Assembly: GCA_024734555.1 (NCBI GenBank) | Contig: JANPWX010020199.1 | Coordinates: 3,167,150-3,231,149, forward strand | Direction of reading: 5' to 3' | DNA from: Trochalopteron elliotii | Lineage: Eukaryota; Chordata; Aves; Passeriformes; Leiothrichidae | DNA: 64,000 bases | Part shown: positions 36,501-44,758 of the stretch, piece by piece | Position numbering within the stretch: position 1 is the stretch's first letter | Layout: every line of letters starts with the position of its first letter | Notes under the pieces: model-generated | What the model saw: only the letters and a program-made list of their open reading frames with translations | What the model was told of the DNA's origin: nothing | Databases searched by the model: none | Translations under genes and position numbers: made by a program

Positions 36501-37609
36501 CAATAAAAGCATAAATCCCAGTAACAACCACAAACTAGAAATTGTATACCCTTGAAATGTGGAAGCTCTTATATTATCAAATATTTGCCTAATTCTAAGC
36601 CTGTAATGCCACAAATTATTTGATTTCCTCAGGATTCTGGTTCTTTTCAGTCTTTCCATATGGAAACCCTGAAATCTGTTTAGTAGGAGAAGCTTGTTCT
36701 AGGCTTAAGGGACAGATAAACTAAATATATCACATTCAACCCACAATTATTAAACTGCCCTCATGGCAGAGTCCCAAAATACTTAGTACTTAACTGAAAG
36801 ACCTATTCTAGAAAGTATGTATGAAGTACTATCACAAAAAAAAATATGAAAACACTTCTGGCTTCTATATAATGAATAACATTTTTTTAAATCACATGTT
36901 ATTTCACATCTGCACAATAAAGCAATTATAGACTCATTAAAAAACAATGACCCATTTTTGGCAAGCAGTTCCATATACATTTGATCTTAACTTTATCTGG
37001 GTTAGCAAGAATGAATTATGCAATGTCTTGTATAGAATCAACACATCAAAAGCAAGAAGCAGAAGCAGTATTTCTAATTGTAATCGCTTACATGTCATAA
37101 TTATTAATGTTTAAAACTAATTCCTTATTAGACAATGATTTGAAAAACTCATTCTTACTTTCAACTCACTCTCCTTTAAAATACACAGTGCATAGGCAGC
37201 TCCTCCCTTTCTGTTTTCACCTAATTTAAACTGCCAATGTTTTGTTCTTTTTTGAGAGTCAAAAATTGTCGGCGTCAGACTGAGTTGCATCCTGATAGCA
37301 TCCCCTGAGAACAACATTTTCCATTGGAAAGACAACTGTTTCCACCTGCCCGGCTTTGCAGAGCAGAAAGAGAAGCTGCTGGAACAACAGAAACCTTAGC
37401 AGACTGCCACCCTCCAGCAGCCCCTCATGGACGAGCGACAGGCTCAGTGTCTGCCGCTGCTAAACCCCATCCCTGCCGCAACAGGTGCTGTCTGCAGAAC
37501 ATTGTGCCGGACAGGGAACATCTCTGCCGCTGAAACAGGATGCTTCCAAAGCAACTACTGCCTCAGAGAGAGCGACAACAAACGTACCTGGACCCTGGGA
37601 CAGGAACAT
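376..37609 (-). CDS. ADGRV1: ADGRV1, 5' part of the gene (coding exons 1-14)
   Basis: Adhesion G-protein-coupled receptor V1 (VLGR1/GPR98) is a giant surface receptor of the stereocilia ankle links and the photoreceptor periciliary membrane, part of the Usher type 2 complex. Fourteen exons, all with AG/GT borders and matching phases, join into 2734 coding bases: 911 residues plus one base. The product starts with a signal peptide and continues as Calx-beta repeats. Acidic signatures of the type DDxxPE recur near residues 102, 222, 348, 473, 732 and 847; in known Calx-beta domains such acidic loops bind calcium. I recognised the family by residue-by-residue similarity to remembered mammalian VLGR1. 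The remaining Calx-beta repeats, the LamG and EAR domains, the GAIN domain and the seven-helix region lie off the left edge. No frame break was seen in any exon. Confidence 0.95.
557..1227. other. ADGRV1 intron 13
   Basis: A 671-base AT-rich intron between exons 13 and 14. I see nothing in it beyond short A/T-rich runs. Confidence 0.8.
1228..1413 (-). CDS. ADGRV1: ADGRV1 coding exon 13 (Calx-beta)
   Basis: Residues 790-851, 186 bases, phase 0/0; acceptor TTTTTTTACAG, donor GAG|GTAGAA. It encodes [15 protein letters not shown], then [14 protein letters not shown], and ends RMDGIPE, so the acidic signature is again cut by the following intron (IPE here, LDEAY in exon 14). Confidence 0.96.
1503..1629 (-). 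CDS. ADGRV1: ADGRV1 coding exon 12
   Basis: Finishes Arg747, then residues 748-789 (127 bases). Acceptor CCTTTCCCAG, donor AAG|GTAGCT. It reads [12 protein letters not shown] and [18 protein letters not shown], the closing strand of one Calx-beta domain and the NDDP linker into the next. It lies 8.6 kb from exon 11 but only 89 bases from exon 13. Confidence 0.95.
2725..2786. repeat. Purine-rich GAAA/GGAAA tract
   Basis: About 60 bases almost entirely A and G on the plus strand, with repeated AGAAAG and GGAAAG words. A low-complexity homopurine stretch inside intron 11 of ADGRV1. Confidence 0.8.
4495..4685 (+). mobile_element. CR1 LINE 3' end, plus sense
   Basis: Contains the characteristic CR1 3' end wording: agcctgacagagttcaagaa, caatgccctcagg, and ggagttggattctatgatcc followed by tgggttccttccaa. 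This is a 5'-truncated copy, the usual fate of avian CR1, inserted in ADGRV1 intron 11 opposite to the gene. It is diverged, and the terminal tandem ATTCTATGA repeat is barely recognisable. Confidence 0.85.
5363..5446. repeat. Direct repeat copy A (partner at 6221-6306)
   Basis: About 84 bases that align with 6221-6306, sharing gaatttgtatta, tgttactc, cttctct and ggtatctca with small indels; I estimate roughly 80 percent identity by eye. Not recognised as CR1. Copy B lies between two oppositely oriented CR1 pieces. Confidence 0.7.
6183..6222 (+). mobile_element. Short CR1 fragment, plus sense
   Basis: The stretch around gctgtgctcagttttgggtc matches the CR1 segment downstream of the RT core that reads roughly C-Q-F-W in one frame (here CAQFWVPQ). 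It is in the opposite sense to the CR1 body that follows at 6307-7300, so the element is rearranged. Confidence 0.6.
6221..6306. repeat. Direct repeat copy B (partner at 5363-5446)
   Basis: Second copy of an unidentified segment, located exactly between the plus-sense and minus-sense CR1 pieces. Family unknown; it may be a local duplication or a fragment of an uncatalogued repeat. Confidence 0.65.
6307..7300 (-). mobile_element. Decayed CR1 LINE body (reverse transcriptase region)
   Basis: Minus-strand frames carry CR1 reverse transcriptase wording in order: [12 protein letters not shown] near 7290, [10 protein letters not shown] then [15 protein letters not shown] near 6780, [30 protein letters not shown] near 6570, and NDTKLYGS then RDLDRLMG near 6470. 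The parts fall in different frames, the DFSKAFDTVSH block has lost residues, and the catalytic FADD box reads FVND, so the copy is dead. Inserted in ADGRV1 intron 11 in the same orientation as the gene. Confidence 0.92.
10208..10431 (-). CDS. ADGRV1: ADGRV1 coding exon 11 (Calx-beta)
   Basis: Residues 673-746 plus two bases of Arg747 (224 bases). Acceptor CTTTACAG, donor ACAG|GTATTG. It encodes [17 protein letters not shown] and [14 protein letters not shown], with the signature [11 protein letters not shown] near residue 732. Confidence 0.96.
10432..11476. other. ADGRV1 intron 10
   Basis: A 1.0 kb intron. The plus-strand open frame at 10961-11353 has no recognisable family and lies wholly inside the intron. 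Nothing else identified. Confidence 0.75.
11477..11653 (-). CDS. ADGRV1: ADGRV1 coding exon 10
   Basis: Residues 614-672, 177 bases, phase 0/0; acceptor TTTCTCACAG, donor GTG|GTAAGT. It contains [15 protein letters not shown], then GEIRNISL and ANGEIGF, and ends EPEELPATV. It bridges the divergent repeat and the next Calx-beta domain, as in mammalian VLGR1. The right-hand border may be off by one base. Confidence 0.93.
11654..15130. other. ADGRV1 intron 9
   Basis: A 3.5 kb AT-rich intron. A somewhat GC-richer patch at about 12500-12680 could be an old repeat but is not identifiable. Locally repeated TTTGGAATTCTATC wording occurs at 13100-13180, and a C-run/A-run low-complexity tract lies at 14600-14640. 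No gene seen. Confidence 0.75.
15131..15460 (-). CDS. ADGRV1: ADGRV1 coding exon 9 (divergent Calx-beta-like region)
   Basis: Residues 504-613, 330 bases, phase 0/0; acceptor TGCTTTGCAG, donor CAG|GTATCT. It reads [15 protein letters not shown], then [17 protein letters not shown], and ends [14 protein letters not shown]. The usual DDxxPE loop is replaced by RNDAFLQNG, so this repeat has probably lost the standard calcium-loop pattern; mammalian VLGR1 has the same substitution. Confidence 0.95.
15461..16270. other. ADGRV1 intron 8
   Basis: An 810-base intron; no repeat or gene recognised. Confidence 0.75.
16271..16541 (-). CDS. ADGRV1: ADGRV1 coding exon 8 (Calx-beta 4)
   Basis: Completes the split Arg413, then residues 414-503 (271 bases). 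Acceptor AAACCATAG, donor GAG|GTAAGT. It encodes [17 protein letters not shown] and the signature [11 protein letters not shown] near residue 473, ending [14 protein letters not shown]. Confidence 0.96.
16542..17791. other. ADGRV1 intron 7
   Basis: A 1.25 kb AT-rich intron containing a three-copy 14-base tandem repeat at 17006-17047. Nothing else recognised. Confidence 0.75.
17006..17047. repeat. 14-base tandem repeat, three copies
   Basis: Units at 17006-17019, 17020-17033 and 17034-17047 read rTAAGTATGAsTAC and differ at only two positions. A small minisatellite within ADGRV1 intron 7. Confidence 0.85.
17792..18357 (-). CDS. ADGRV1: ADGRV1 coding exon 7 (Calx-beta 2 end, 3, 4 start)
   Basis: This is the largest exon seen here, 566 bases, residues 225-413 (last codon split AG|G). 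Acceptor TTTTCCAG, donor CAAG|GTACTG. It finishes Calx-beta 2 ([17 protein letters not shown]), holds all of Calx-beta 3 with [11 protein letters not shown] at residues 348-358, and opens Calx-beta 4 with NDKPYGVLS and VIDEDQIS. It is intact and closely similar to mammalian VLGR1 throughout. Confidence 0.97.
18358..20943. other. ADGRV1 intron 6
   Basis: A 2.6 kb intron containing a CR1 3' end at 19085-19200, preceded by an AT dinucleotide run near 19057-19078. The rest is unremarkable AT-rich sequence. Confidence 0.75.
19085..19200 (+). mobile_element. CR1 LINE 3' end, plus sense
   Basis: Shows the canonical avian CR1 terminus: cctgtgcagagccaggagtt, ggacttgatgac, gggctcctttcaactcagta, then the terminal tandem repeat (ATGATTCT)n at about 19183-19200. 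5'-truncated to roughly 100 bases and inserted in ADGRV1 intron 6 in the opposite sense to the gene. Confidence 0.9.
20944..21057 (-). CDS. ADGRV1: ADGRV1 coding exon 6 (Calx-beta 2)
   Basis: Residues 187-224, 114 bases, phase 0/0; acceptor TTTGCAG, donor CAG|GTAAAA. It contains [16 protein letters not shown] and ends YNLTVLDDQ, so the calcium-loop signature is cut by the intron: DDQ here and VPEND at the start of exon 7. Confidence 0.95.
21058..22359. other. ADGRV1 intron 5
   Basis: A 1.3 kb AT-rich intron; no gene, repeat family or RNA recognised. Confidence 0.75.
22360..22464 (-). CDS. ADGRV1: ADGRV1 coding exon 5 (Calx-beta 2)
   Basis: Residues 152-186, 105 bases, phase 0/0; acceptor CCTCATTAG, donor GAG|GTGAGT. 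It encodes [15 protein letters not shown] and [19 protein letters not shown], matching the first strands of the second VLGR1 Calx-beta domain. Confidence 0.94.
22465..23558. other. ADGRV1 intron 4
   Basis: A 1.1 kb AT-rich intron; nothing recognised beyond short TA runs near 23385. Confidence 0.75.
23559..23654 (-). CDS. ADGRV1: ADGRV1 coding exon 4 (end of Calx-beta 1)
   Basis: Residues 120-151, 96 bases, phase 0/0; acceptor AATTTTAG, donor ATG|GTATGG. It begins KPSARIKLG and contains [17 protein letters not shown], the typical Calx-beta closing strand plus the NDxxFG linker that starts the next repeat. Confidence 0.95.
23655..24780. other. ADGRV1 intron 3
   Basis: A 1.1 kb intron holding a 38-base tandem duplication at 24045-24120. 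The remainder has no recognised feature. Confidence 0.75.
24045..24120. repeat. 38-base tandem duplication
   Basis: Units 24045-24082 and 24083-24120 both start AGCTATAAGA and share CTTTA-AGCATT; a third partial unit may begin at 24121 (AGCTA). Looser AGCTA-spaced repeats precede it from 24001. Confidence 0.85.
24781..24930 (-). CDS. ADGRV1: ADGRV1 coding exon 3 (Calx-beta 1)
   Basis: Residues 70-119, phase 0 at both ends; acceptor TTATTGCAG, donor CTG|GTAAGT. It reads [17 protein letters not shown] and contains the signature [13 protein letters not shown] (acidic cluster at residues 102-107), which in Calx-beta domains forms the calcium-binding loop. It is nearly identical to mammalian VLGR1 at this position. 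Confidence 0.95.
24931..25873. other. ADGRV1 intron 2
   Basis: A 943-base intron. Overlapping open frames on both strands here have no recognisable similarity and are treated as chance. Confidence 0.75.
25874..26058 (-). CDS. ADGRV1: ADGRV1 coding exon 2 (signal peptide, start of first Calx-beta)
   Basis: Covers residues 8 (split codon) to 69. The acceptor is a pyrimidine tract ending TATAG at 26059; the donor is TCG|GTAAGA at 25873. The hydrophobic run [11 protein letters not shown] followed by HFTSGETEV is a clear signal peptide with likely cleavage near Ser-Gly. The mature protein then opens the first Calx-beta strand set, with [11 protein letters not shown] and NITAIVS. The exon is 185 bases. 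Confidence 0.95.
27530..27551. repeat. Perfect 22-base palindrome
   Basis: AAAGACTTCAA is followed directly by its reverse complement, with no spacer. It lies in ADGRV1 intron 1; function unknown. Confidence 0.9.
33221..33280. repeat. 30-base tandem duplication
   Basis: Units 33221-33250 and 33251-33280 share TAGCTA then CAATGGATTCTTACAAT and differ at a few positions. A young local duplication in ADGRV1 intron 1. Confidence 0.9.
36469..36500. repeat. Perfect inverted repeat (13-bp stem, 6-base loop)
   Basis: Arms 36469-36481 and 36488-36500 (ACTTCTAAAGCAC and its exact reverse complement) flank the loop AAAACT. The outer bases do not pair further, so it is short for a microRNA precursor. 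Confidence 0.9.
37588..37609 (-). CDS. ADGRV1: ADGRV1 coding exon 1 (start codon)
   Basis: This very short first coding segment has ATG at 37609-37607, encodes MFLSQGP plus one base, and ends at a GTACG donor at 37587. Its phase fits exon 2, which begins with two bases before ATG, so the joined start reads MFLSQGPG then MPSAS. Mammalian VLGR1 also carries a short leader ending GPG before MPSAS, which supports the call. The exon sits in a GC-rich block with no close competing ATG in frame. A second possible start is the Met at 26056, inside exon 2, which would itself give a good signal peptide. Confidence 0.78.
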
Positions 37610-37910
37610 CCGCGTCCTCTGGACTCCGCCAGCCGCCTGCACGCCCTCTGTCACTCACGCATTATGCATCCCCGTCTCCTACTCCTCCCTCTGCTCTGCG
37701 CAGCGTCCAGCAGTCTCCTCCCTCTCCTGACTGCTGCTGCCTTCCCACTGCTGAGGAGATAAGGGGGTGGGATGGAAGAAGACAAAATTTTTTCAAAGCC
37801 CAGCAATTGACACTGCATTGCTGTAGTTGAGGTAAAGCCAGCCCCTCCCTCCAGCACCTTGGCAGGTCTTCCGCTCAGCTTGGACTGCACTGTTGTATTA
37901 CTCTGCACAG
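37610..37910 (-). promoter_or_regulatory. ADGRV1: Putative ADGRV1 5' UTR and promoter-proximal region
   Basis: A GC-richer block in an otherwise AT-rich region, immediately upstream (minus strand) of the exon 1 ATG, with purine-rich GGGAGGAG and GGAGGGAGGGG words on the transcribed strand and scattered CpGs. No TATA box or defined start site can be assigned. Two very short upstream ORFs lie at 37651-37669. The GC-richer sequence continues across exon 1 to about 37400. Confidence 0.55.
37651..37669 (-). promoter_or_regulatory. ADGRV1: Two overlapping upstream mini-ORFs before the ADGRV1 start
   Basis: The first ATG, at 37669, reads MHNA then TGA (37669-37655). The second, at 37662, reads MRE then TGA (37662-37651) in another frame. 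Both end more than 40 bases before the main ATG at 37609. If the transcript starts further upstream they would precede the receptor start and could lower its translation; that depends on the unmapped start site. Confidence 0.5.
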
Positions 37911-39086
37911 CAGAGCTGACATGTCTTATTATTGGATTATGACAGATTTTGGATTCAAGCCCTCAGTGGCACCCGAACATGCAGGTTATCTTAATTCACA
38001 GCTATTCAGGGCTCTCGATGGAGAAACAATTCTCTGTTAGAGAAACATTTTCCAAACCTAGATGAAGCCGTCCAGACTCAGACATTTCTCTAGCTAATAT
38101 CAAATTCATATTTAATGTTCACCACCATCCCAAGGAAATCCTGAGCCACAAGAAAGACACAAAGGCAATGCCCAGATCTCGTCAGTAGTGGCTCCCAAAC
38201 TCACAAATTCTCCCATTTAATAGCAAAGAAGTATTATTTTTTTTATTATCCAATAAAGTATAGAAGGAATAAATAGAGCATAGAAGTATTTGAGGAATAC
38301 CAAGACAAAATCTAGAACACTCTACACCTTCTGATGTCATTAGCCTGGTCACTACATCAATTTGTACTAAGTTATGATGATTTGGGAATAATGTAAACAA
38401 ACATGGAAAGTCAGAGAAGATGCTAGACAATGAGGAAGGGTTAGAAAAATTACTAAGTGGAAGGCATTTTACTAGGAATCATTTTTCTTATAAAAAATGA
38501 TGGTTTAAAGTAGAAGCATTCCACCTAACAAGTCATCCAGCCTAGTGTAGACTCATAGCAGGATAGGATAAACTGCTTCTAAGAGGTGGTTATTTCCCTC
38601 CTCTGAACAAAGAGGGGGTCCAAACAGTAACTTCAGACTACTACCTAGCTTTGCTAGGTAAGAAGAATCTCTGTATATACTCTGTATATAGCTACAGAGA
38701 AAATCAATGTTGATAAATAAAAACCTGCAGCATAACTGATAAAGGCATAGATAATTTAATATGCACATGGAACAGTAGACATTAATAATCAGAACAAACT
38801 CCAGTTCTTAAGAGCTGAGGAAATATTGGGATGATTCACCAAACATTATAAAAATTCTCTTCTTAAAAAAAAATCAAGGATATTTTTTTCTTCTGAACAA
38901 CTATGCTGTGCATGTAAAAGGCATTCAGGTTGTTCTGCTTGATAATGTTTTATATGTTTATATGTTTAATGTTTTATGTGTTTAATCACTTTGTGCACTA
39001 GTTCACCTTGGTTTATATCTGAACATATTTTTTGATCAATACTTTATTATGCATAATCCTTATGTACCACCAGCAGTTTATCTGGC

Positions 39087-39104
39087 AAAAATAAAAATAA
39101 AAAA

Positions 39105-39133
<29 letters not shown>
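39087..39133. repeat. A-rich/poly(A) tract
   Basis: AAAATAAAAATAAAAAAT followed by about 30 uninterrupted A residues. It could be an old retroposon tail or a simple A-rich repeat; no recognisable retroposon body precedes it. Confidence 0.85.
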
Positions 39134-39135
<2 letters not shown>

Positions 39136-40023
39136 AACAAGAAGCATGCCCTTAAAGGTCAATACTATTAGTGCAGAATCTGACACCAGGCAGAATTTAA
39201 TGTATAAGCATGAGAGATAAGTAGCATTTTTCAATACCATACTGTTAATATATTTCAGCTTCAAAATCTGGATACCATGTTGTTTTTCCTCTTTGGATCA
39301 ACTGGACAAAAGAATACTAGAGGTATAAAATTATTTTTATATTTTATTCTACAACGTTGTTTCAGTTTATACTGAAAGCTGAAACTTTACGTTTTCCTGT
39401 TTTCATCCAGTTTCTGTACAAAGCTGGTCTCCCACCAGCTATCAGAGGGGCTGCCTTAGCAGTCATAAGTTCTCAATTACAGAAGGCCTGAGCACATTAA
39501 ACATTTCTAAGTACTGAGCTAGAAAACTAAGGAAGAGTGAGAACTCAGAATTGGGCTCAGTAATTCTCATGGGCTCTTTCCACAAAACTGCATTCAGATC
39601 CAAAATGACTGCACCTTTTGTTGTGCTCTCTGACTCAACATGTGGTACTCCATGTTTTCTCTCAAACCCTGAGGATTTCCTGATAACTTTTTCTCATTTT
39701 CATTATACCACTCCAGCGATCTGTGCTTCCTTTTGTTATGCTTGAGGATGAGAGAGAGCTCCCATAGGATTTTGTCAGTGATGGTCCTCAAGCAGCTGGA
39801 AGGCTGATGGTGATTGACATCAGACACTCCACACACACTTTTAACAACTCAGCAGGCAGCCCACATTGCACTCCCAACCCTTACAAATGTCAGAGACAAA
39901 CAATCAGGACTGGTATTGTACTTACAAGAGATCTGGCATTGCACAGAACTATGTCTCCAGGTCAGCCTTAGCTTCTCTTTTCAATGAAAGCAGTAAATAA
40001 GGTGTATTAAGTACACCCCTCAC

Positions 40024-40045
40024 TTGTTTGTTTGTTTGTTTGTAT
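40024..40045. repeat. (GTTT)n microsatellite
   Basis: Five to six copies of TTTG, with a second short run of the same unit at 40137-40158. The tract creates repetitive open frames on the minus strand that are not genes. Confidence 0.85.
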
Positions 40046-40894
40046 ATCCTTTGTTTTGAAATCATTAAAACTCTGTAAGCAAAAAATAGCTCTGCTGCAA
40101 GTAAACCAATACTGAAAGCACCAGAAACAATGGACTCCAGTTTGTTTGTTTGTTTTGAAACCTTGCCTTTTCCCTTCATTGGCATCATCTGAAAGAAAAG
40201 ATCACAGAAGAGGAAGTTAGAAGAAGAAACAAATCCCCGAGAAAAAACACAACTTAAAGGAGCAAGGAAAAGAAGGAAAAGAAACATTTAACAATGACTT
40301 TTCAGGCATGTCTGTTTTCTCTTCTTTACATTTCTATTTCTATTAAGGAAAAATTGTGTGTTATATCAGTGTCATTTGATTTTCAGTAAGAGGTACTGAA
40401 ATCTGAATCTACAAATATCAGAAACCAAAAATAAATGCTATAATAAAATTTCTATTAATAAATGCCACTAAAATTCACCTTTGTTTTCACCTGCAATATC
40501 CAAGCTTCAGAATTCTGGGCTAAGCACCTATTTGGATGCAAGTACCAAACAAAAAGATTCAAAAAATTTTGAAATTTTGGTCCTGCATGGGTATCTAGGT
40601 CTATCTATCACCTTTTCTGATGCTTTAGATGAAGCAGGCTCAGCTACTCAGAATGAGGAACAAGAAGCATGTGCATAGCTCTTTTACAGATCAACGCTTA
40701 ATTATGATATAACAGACAAGTTATTTTGACCTCTTATTTATAAACCAATCTCTCCAATTTGATGCACTTTGAAAATATGTAACATCCACCAGATTTAGGC
40801 AGATACTGAAGCTGATCTTGCTTCTTTCTTCACAGAGCAATCACAAGACACAGAATATTTTCCTACAAAAATTTCACTGGGTCTTGATAGTCAA

Positions 40895-40985
40895 CTCTTG
40901 GTTGTGTTTTTGGTTTTTTTGGGGTTGTTTTGTGTTTTGTTTGTTTGTTTTGGTTTTTGTTTTGGTGGTTTTATGGGGGTTTTTG
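40895..40985. repeat. G/T-rich low-complexity tract
   Basis: About 90 bases almost free of A and C on the plus strand, made of irregular GTTTT and GGTTTT words. This is simple sequence, and the hydrophobic open frame across it is an artefact. Confidence 0.85.
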
Positions 40986-43900
40986 AGTGGATTTTCTTTG
41001 AATGATGGTCCATGATGCTGAGCACTTTTGCAAGACAGACCAGGCTAGAGATGGCCACAAGCATTAATATCCTTCCCTGTGCATGTGCAGCTGTAGCTTG
41101 ATTTTTGATTCTGTACAGATATTTGTTTGTTTTGCTGACATCTAGGTTGCATTCCCCCTTCTCTCTTATTATTTAGTGTAATTCACACTGGGGACCACAT
41201 CGAACTGGCAGTATTGAAACAAACAGCAGCCAGAACATGACTTCAGTAGCATAGTCTTCAGGGAACTATGCTAAGTCAGGCTTCAAAAGAGGGCAGAACT
41301 GACCAAGACTTATACCAAAGAGGCGTGTTCATCTCATAGCCTGAACAGTCTGTACTATCAGGCTTCTGACCTGCTATCCCATGGGTGCTTAGGATCATGG
41401 TTGGGTTGTCTCTTCTTCAAAATGGGAAATGAGGTTTCTGATCACTTTTTGGTTGTTCTACCTGCACCCTCTGGAAACTCCTATCCTGCCACCCTATGTC
41501 AGAGAAATGTACAACCACTGCCAAGTGTCATCTGACGCCAGGCACTTGCATTGCTCTTTTTCCGGAACTTTACCACATCCTTTTGTTGGGCTGGGAGTGC
41601 TTTAATACTGTAATCTTGATTTTACTGCATAGGTTCCTGATAAATAAACAAACACATGCAGGAGGGAGAAAAAAATAGACAGATGCAAACAATGCTCATA
41701 AACTCAGATGACTGAATGACAAAATTTGGGTATTATGCTTCTGACTGAGTGGTTTATGCCAGACTAGTTCATGTACAGACATATATAGGTAAAATCAGAC
41801 TTTGATCTCCTACCTTATAGAAATGTCCAGGATTTAAGAAACTGAAAAATGAGAACTTCCAAGCACACTGTGCACTTTTTCAATCAACAAACATTAATTT
41901 TTTTATGCTTTCTATGGTCAATTTCATAAAGGTTAACCTTTTTATGGTACAGTTTCTTACTTATATGCAGATAAAGCATGATGATGTTAACATTTTAAAA
42001 GACCTTTTAACATAAAAAATTGAATTATTCCTATTATTAGGAAAAAGTAAATAGTTCTTAGCATCTGCTCACTAAAGGCTGCTATATTTTAACACACATT
42101 ACAGATATGAAACACTATTCATATAATCATAACTTTTTGATTCATGAACTCTCATTTGACAAGACATTCACAAAAAGTGACATTGCTTTTTAAAAATGTT
42201 AATTTAAATACATTAAACTGTACTAAAAATGAACAATTAATGAGACAATAACTGCTTTGTTTCAACTTAGTGCATTTTAGATTTGGGTGATCAAGCTCTA
42301 TCATGACATTTTGAGACAATTTAGGTCATTTTGTGTCACTCTAATGATTCAAGAAGAATGTCATCTGTGAACGGTTGGTTTGGTCTTAGAATGTTACACA
42401 GCTCATTTCAAACCACAGTGTATTCTAACTGGCTTGAGTGCCACAGGGACAAACAGCAAGATAAGAATTTGTCAAGAGCTGCCAGCTGCTCCTCTTAATC
42501 AGTTACTGTTTTAAATGAAGTTGCAGTACTGTTTCTTCAAGTGTGTTCAGCTCTTCATTTGCAGCACGTTACTGACAATGTACATTCTATCCAGAAAATA
42601 AGCAGTTTTCTCATAAAATCCATCAAAACACACAGCTTCTGAGCATGTCAAGCACTAGACTGTAAATTCAAATAGAATGGTTATCAAAAGTGCATTTTTC
42701 TGAAGGTAAGACATAATAAAAATATTAAAACCTCTTCATAATCTCTTGCATCTAATTTTCTTTTAATTTCAAAGTCCTCAAAAACAACTTAAAGATAAAA
42801 GCAAGAGAATTCCAGAAGCTTACAACTTAAGCAGAAGCATACAACTTAACTTGCCTTTCCACCTCAGAACTTGGTATTCTGTTTGGTGATTACTTGGAGA
42901 CACAGAATCCCCTATCTTTTTCAACTTAAGAATTGACTCTTCTTTTTTAAAGTGAAATATTGAAATGTTTTCTAACTAATTGATAGCCTTCCCCCCCCTC
43001 AAGATCAAAGACAAATTACTTGAGTAACTGTGAAATTGAGTACTTACAATAAACACAAATTTTCAATGGAAAGCTTTAAGACCAGGATTTTTGTCTCAGA
43101 AGCATCTATATTCCATGTTTATGAATTTATTTTCCTGTCTGTGTGGAATCCTGGCATTCATCCTTGCCTCTACAAAGAAGCACTGAAATAATTTAGCATT
43201 CTGATGCTGAGATGGTGCTTCTGAGGACTGCCAAACACACAGAGGAGAAAACAACTGAACAGTGCTAATAACATGCTTATTTTGGAGTTGGTCTCCAAGG
43301 GAAAAAATGTAACTATTGTCAAAACATCTGCTTTTAGTTTCATTTACACTTTGTTCTTTGAAGACATTCAGGATTTCCTTCTACTAATATAATGCTTCAT
43401 CTGCAACATTTTTAATGTTATTTCTAATGAAATAACTGTATGTCATTGTTATGTATTGTTTTTCTAAAATGTTATGCATTTATAATAATTTATTCCCTGT
43501 GACACCAAAATTTGAGTACCTCAAATGCAAGCAGATTAAAAATAAAACCACTTAATTATGTTTATACTGCAAAAAGTAACTGCATACAAAAGTTCCACAC
43601 ATGATCTGTTATTTGTTATCTAAATATTGTAGAGGCCCACATTTATGTAGGTACACCATTTAATATATAAATATTCCTACAAAAACGTAACTCATGGAAG
43701 AGTACTATGAAACACACTTTCACATGGTCTTTTAATTTATGGCATTCCAAATCAAAAGAGAGGTTGCTCAGATGAGAAATAAAACATTCCATGGGAATGT
43801 GATATATGAAGGAGAAACTACTGAAATGCATGTTTAGGGCACAGAGTACAAAATAATAAACCCCATATTGTTTAAAATCTGTATAAGATCAGCTAACTCG

Positions 43901-44722
43901 ATCTTTTTATGTAGCTTCCAGTTTATGCTCACCATGTGTGGTGCTTCCCTGTGGCTTGTTATTTTACTTCAGTGGCAGAGGGAGGAAACTAGCAAAGCTC
44001 AGTAACCATACTGCATAGCTCAACGTAACCATGGAAGCATTTGTCCACTTGTCAGAGCCTCTCCAGAACGATTCAACCATTCATTTCATTGAATCAATAT
44101 TGAAGCTTTTAAGATTTATTACTTGAGGGAGGAGGAAAACTAATAAAACAAACTCCTTGTATCTTCCCCCTAAACACAACTTGTCACTTTAGGCATATTA
44201 ATACCATGTAAACACCTTACTGATGCCATGTGGGCTATGTTACAGTCTCTCCTGATGAAGATTACTAGTAATGCATTTGCATTCACATGCCTGATACTCT
44301 CTGAAAGAACTTAAAGGTTTCTGACATGTTCTGCTGTCCCGTATAGAAGCTAAATCAAATAGAAAGACAAAACTTGGAAGAAAACAATGTGGGAGGAATC
44401 TAGTTTAAAATTCATGAAAATACTCCCTTCAAAGAGTCTGTTTCTACTAGATCATTCTCACTTTTATGATATAAACTGAATATTTGTAATCCTACATTAA
44501 GAGCTTTAAAAAGTTGAATGAAATTATTTATTTTACAATAAAATACACCATACTTATCTAAAAACAACAGAGGCAAAATTGAAACAAACTTGTTTTGTAT
44601 GAAAAACAACCATTTCTTAAGCTGTATACTGGCAAGTATTTGAGATTACAAATAACTATATATATTTGTTGTAATCAATTTTATATTGAAAGTTTGAAAG
44701 CAAGCATAGTAAGATGTTTGCA

Positions 44723-44758
44723 ACTACAATATTATTACTTACTACAATATTATTACTT
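44723..44758. repeat. 18-base perfect tandem duplication
   Basis: ACTACAATATTATTACTT occurs at 44723-44740 and again at 44741-44758 without mismatch. Its last bases (TATTACT, 44751-44757) form a small inverted repeat with AGTAATA at 44762-44768. Confidence 0.9.

Larger units (their letters stand above)
26059..37587. other. ADGRV1 intron 1 (11.5 kb)
   Basis: The longest intron in the window, between the promoter-proximal exon 1 and the signal-peptide exon 2. It is AT-rich and almost free of recognisable transposons. It contains a perfect 22-base palindrome (27530-27551), a 30-base tandem duplication (33221-33280) and a 13-base-pair perfect hairpin (36469-36500). Its position makes it a natural home for cis-regulatory elements, but I cannot identify any from sequence alone. 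Confidence 0.75.

Noticed and set aside
37967..37984. TGGCACCCGAACATGCAG resembles a retroviral tRNA-Lys primer-binding site (14 of 18 positions) preceded by CA.
   Set aside because: No LTR pair, no gag-pol-like frames and no polypurine tract nearby; a single short partial match is not enough.
39949..40287. 112-codon minus-strand frame with a hydrophobic segment resembling a small membrane protein.
   Set aside because: It contains translated (GTTT)n repeats (KQTNK), has no promoter or family match, and lies in intergenic DNA.
39134..40676. A 16-base word (AGGAACAAGAAGCATG) repeated 1.5 kb apart.
   Set aside because: One exact 16-mer pair is expected by chance in 64 kb of AT-rich DNA, and the flanks do not align convincingly.
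40818..41015. Hydrophobic plus-strand open frame rich in F, V and L.
   Set aside because: It is the translation of a G/T-rich low-complexity tract.
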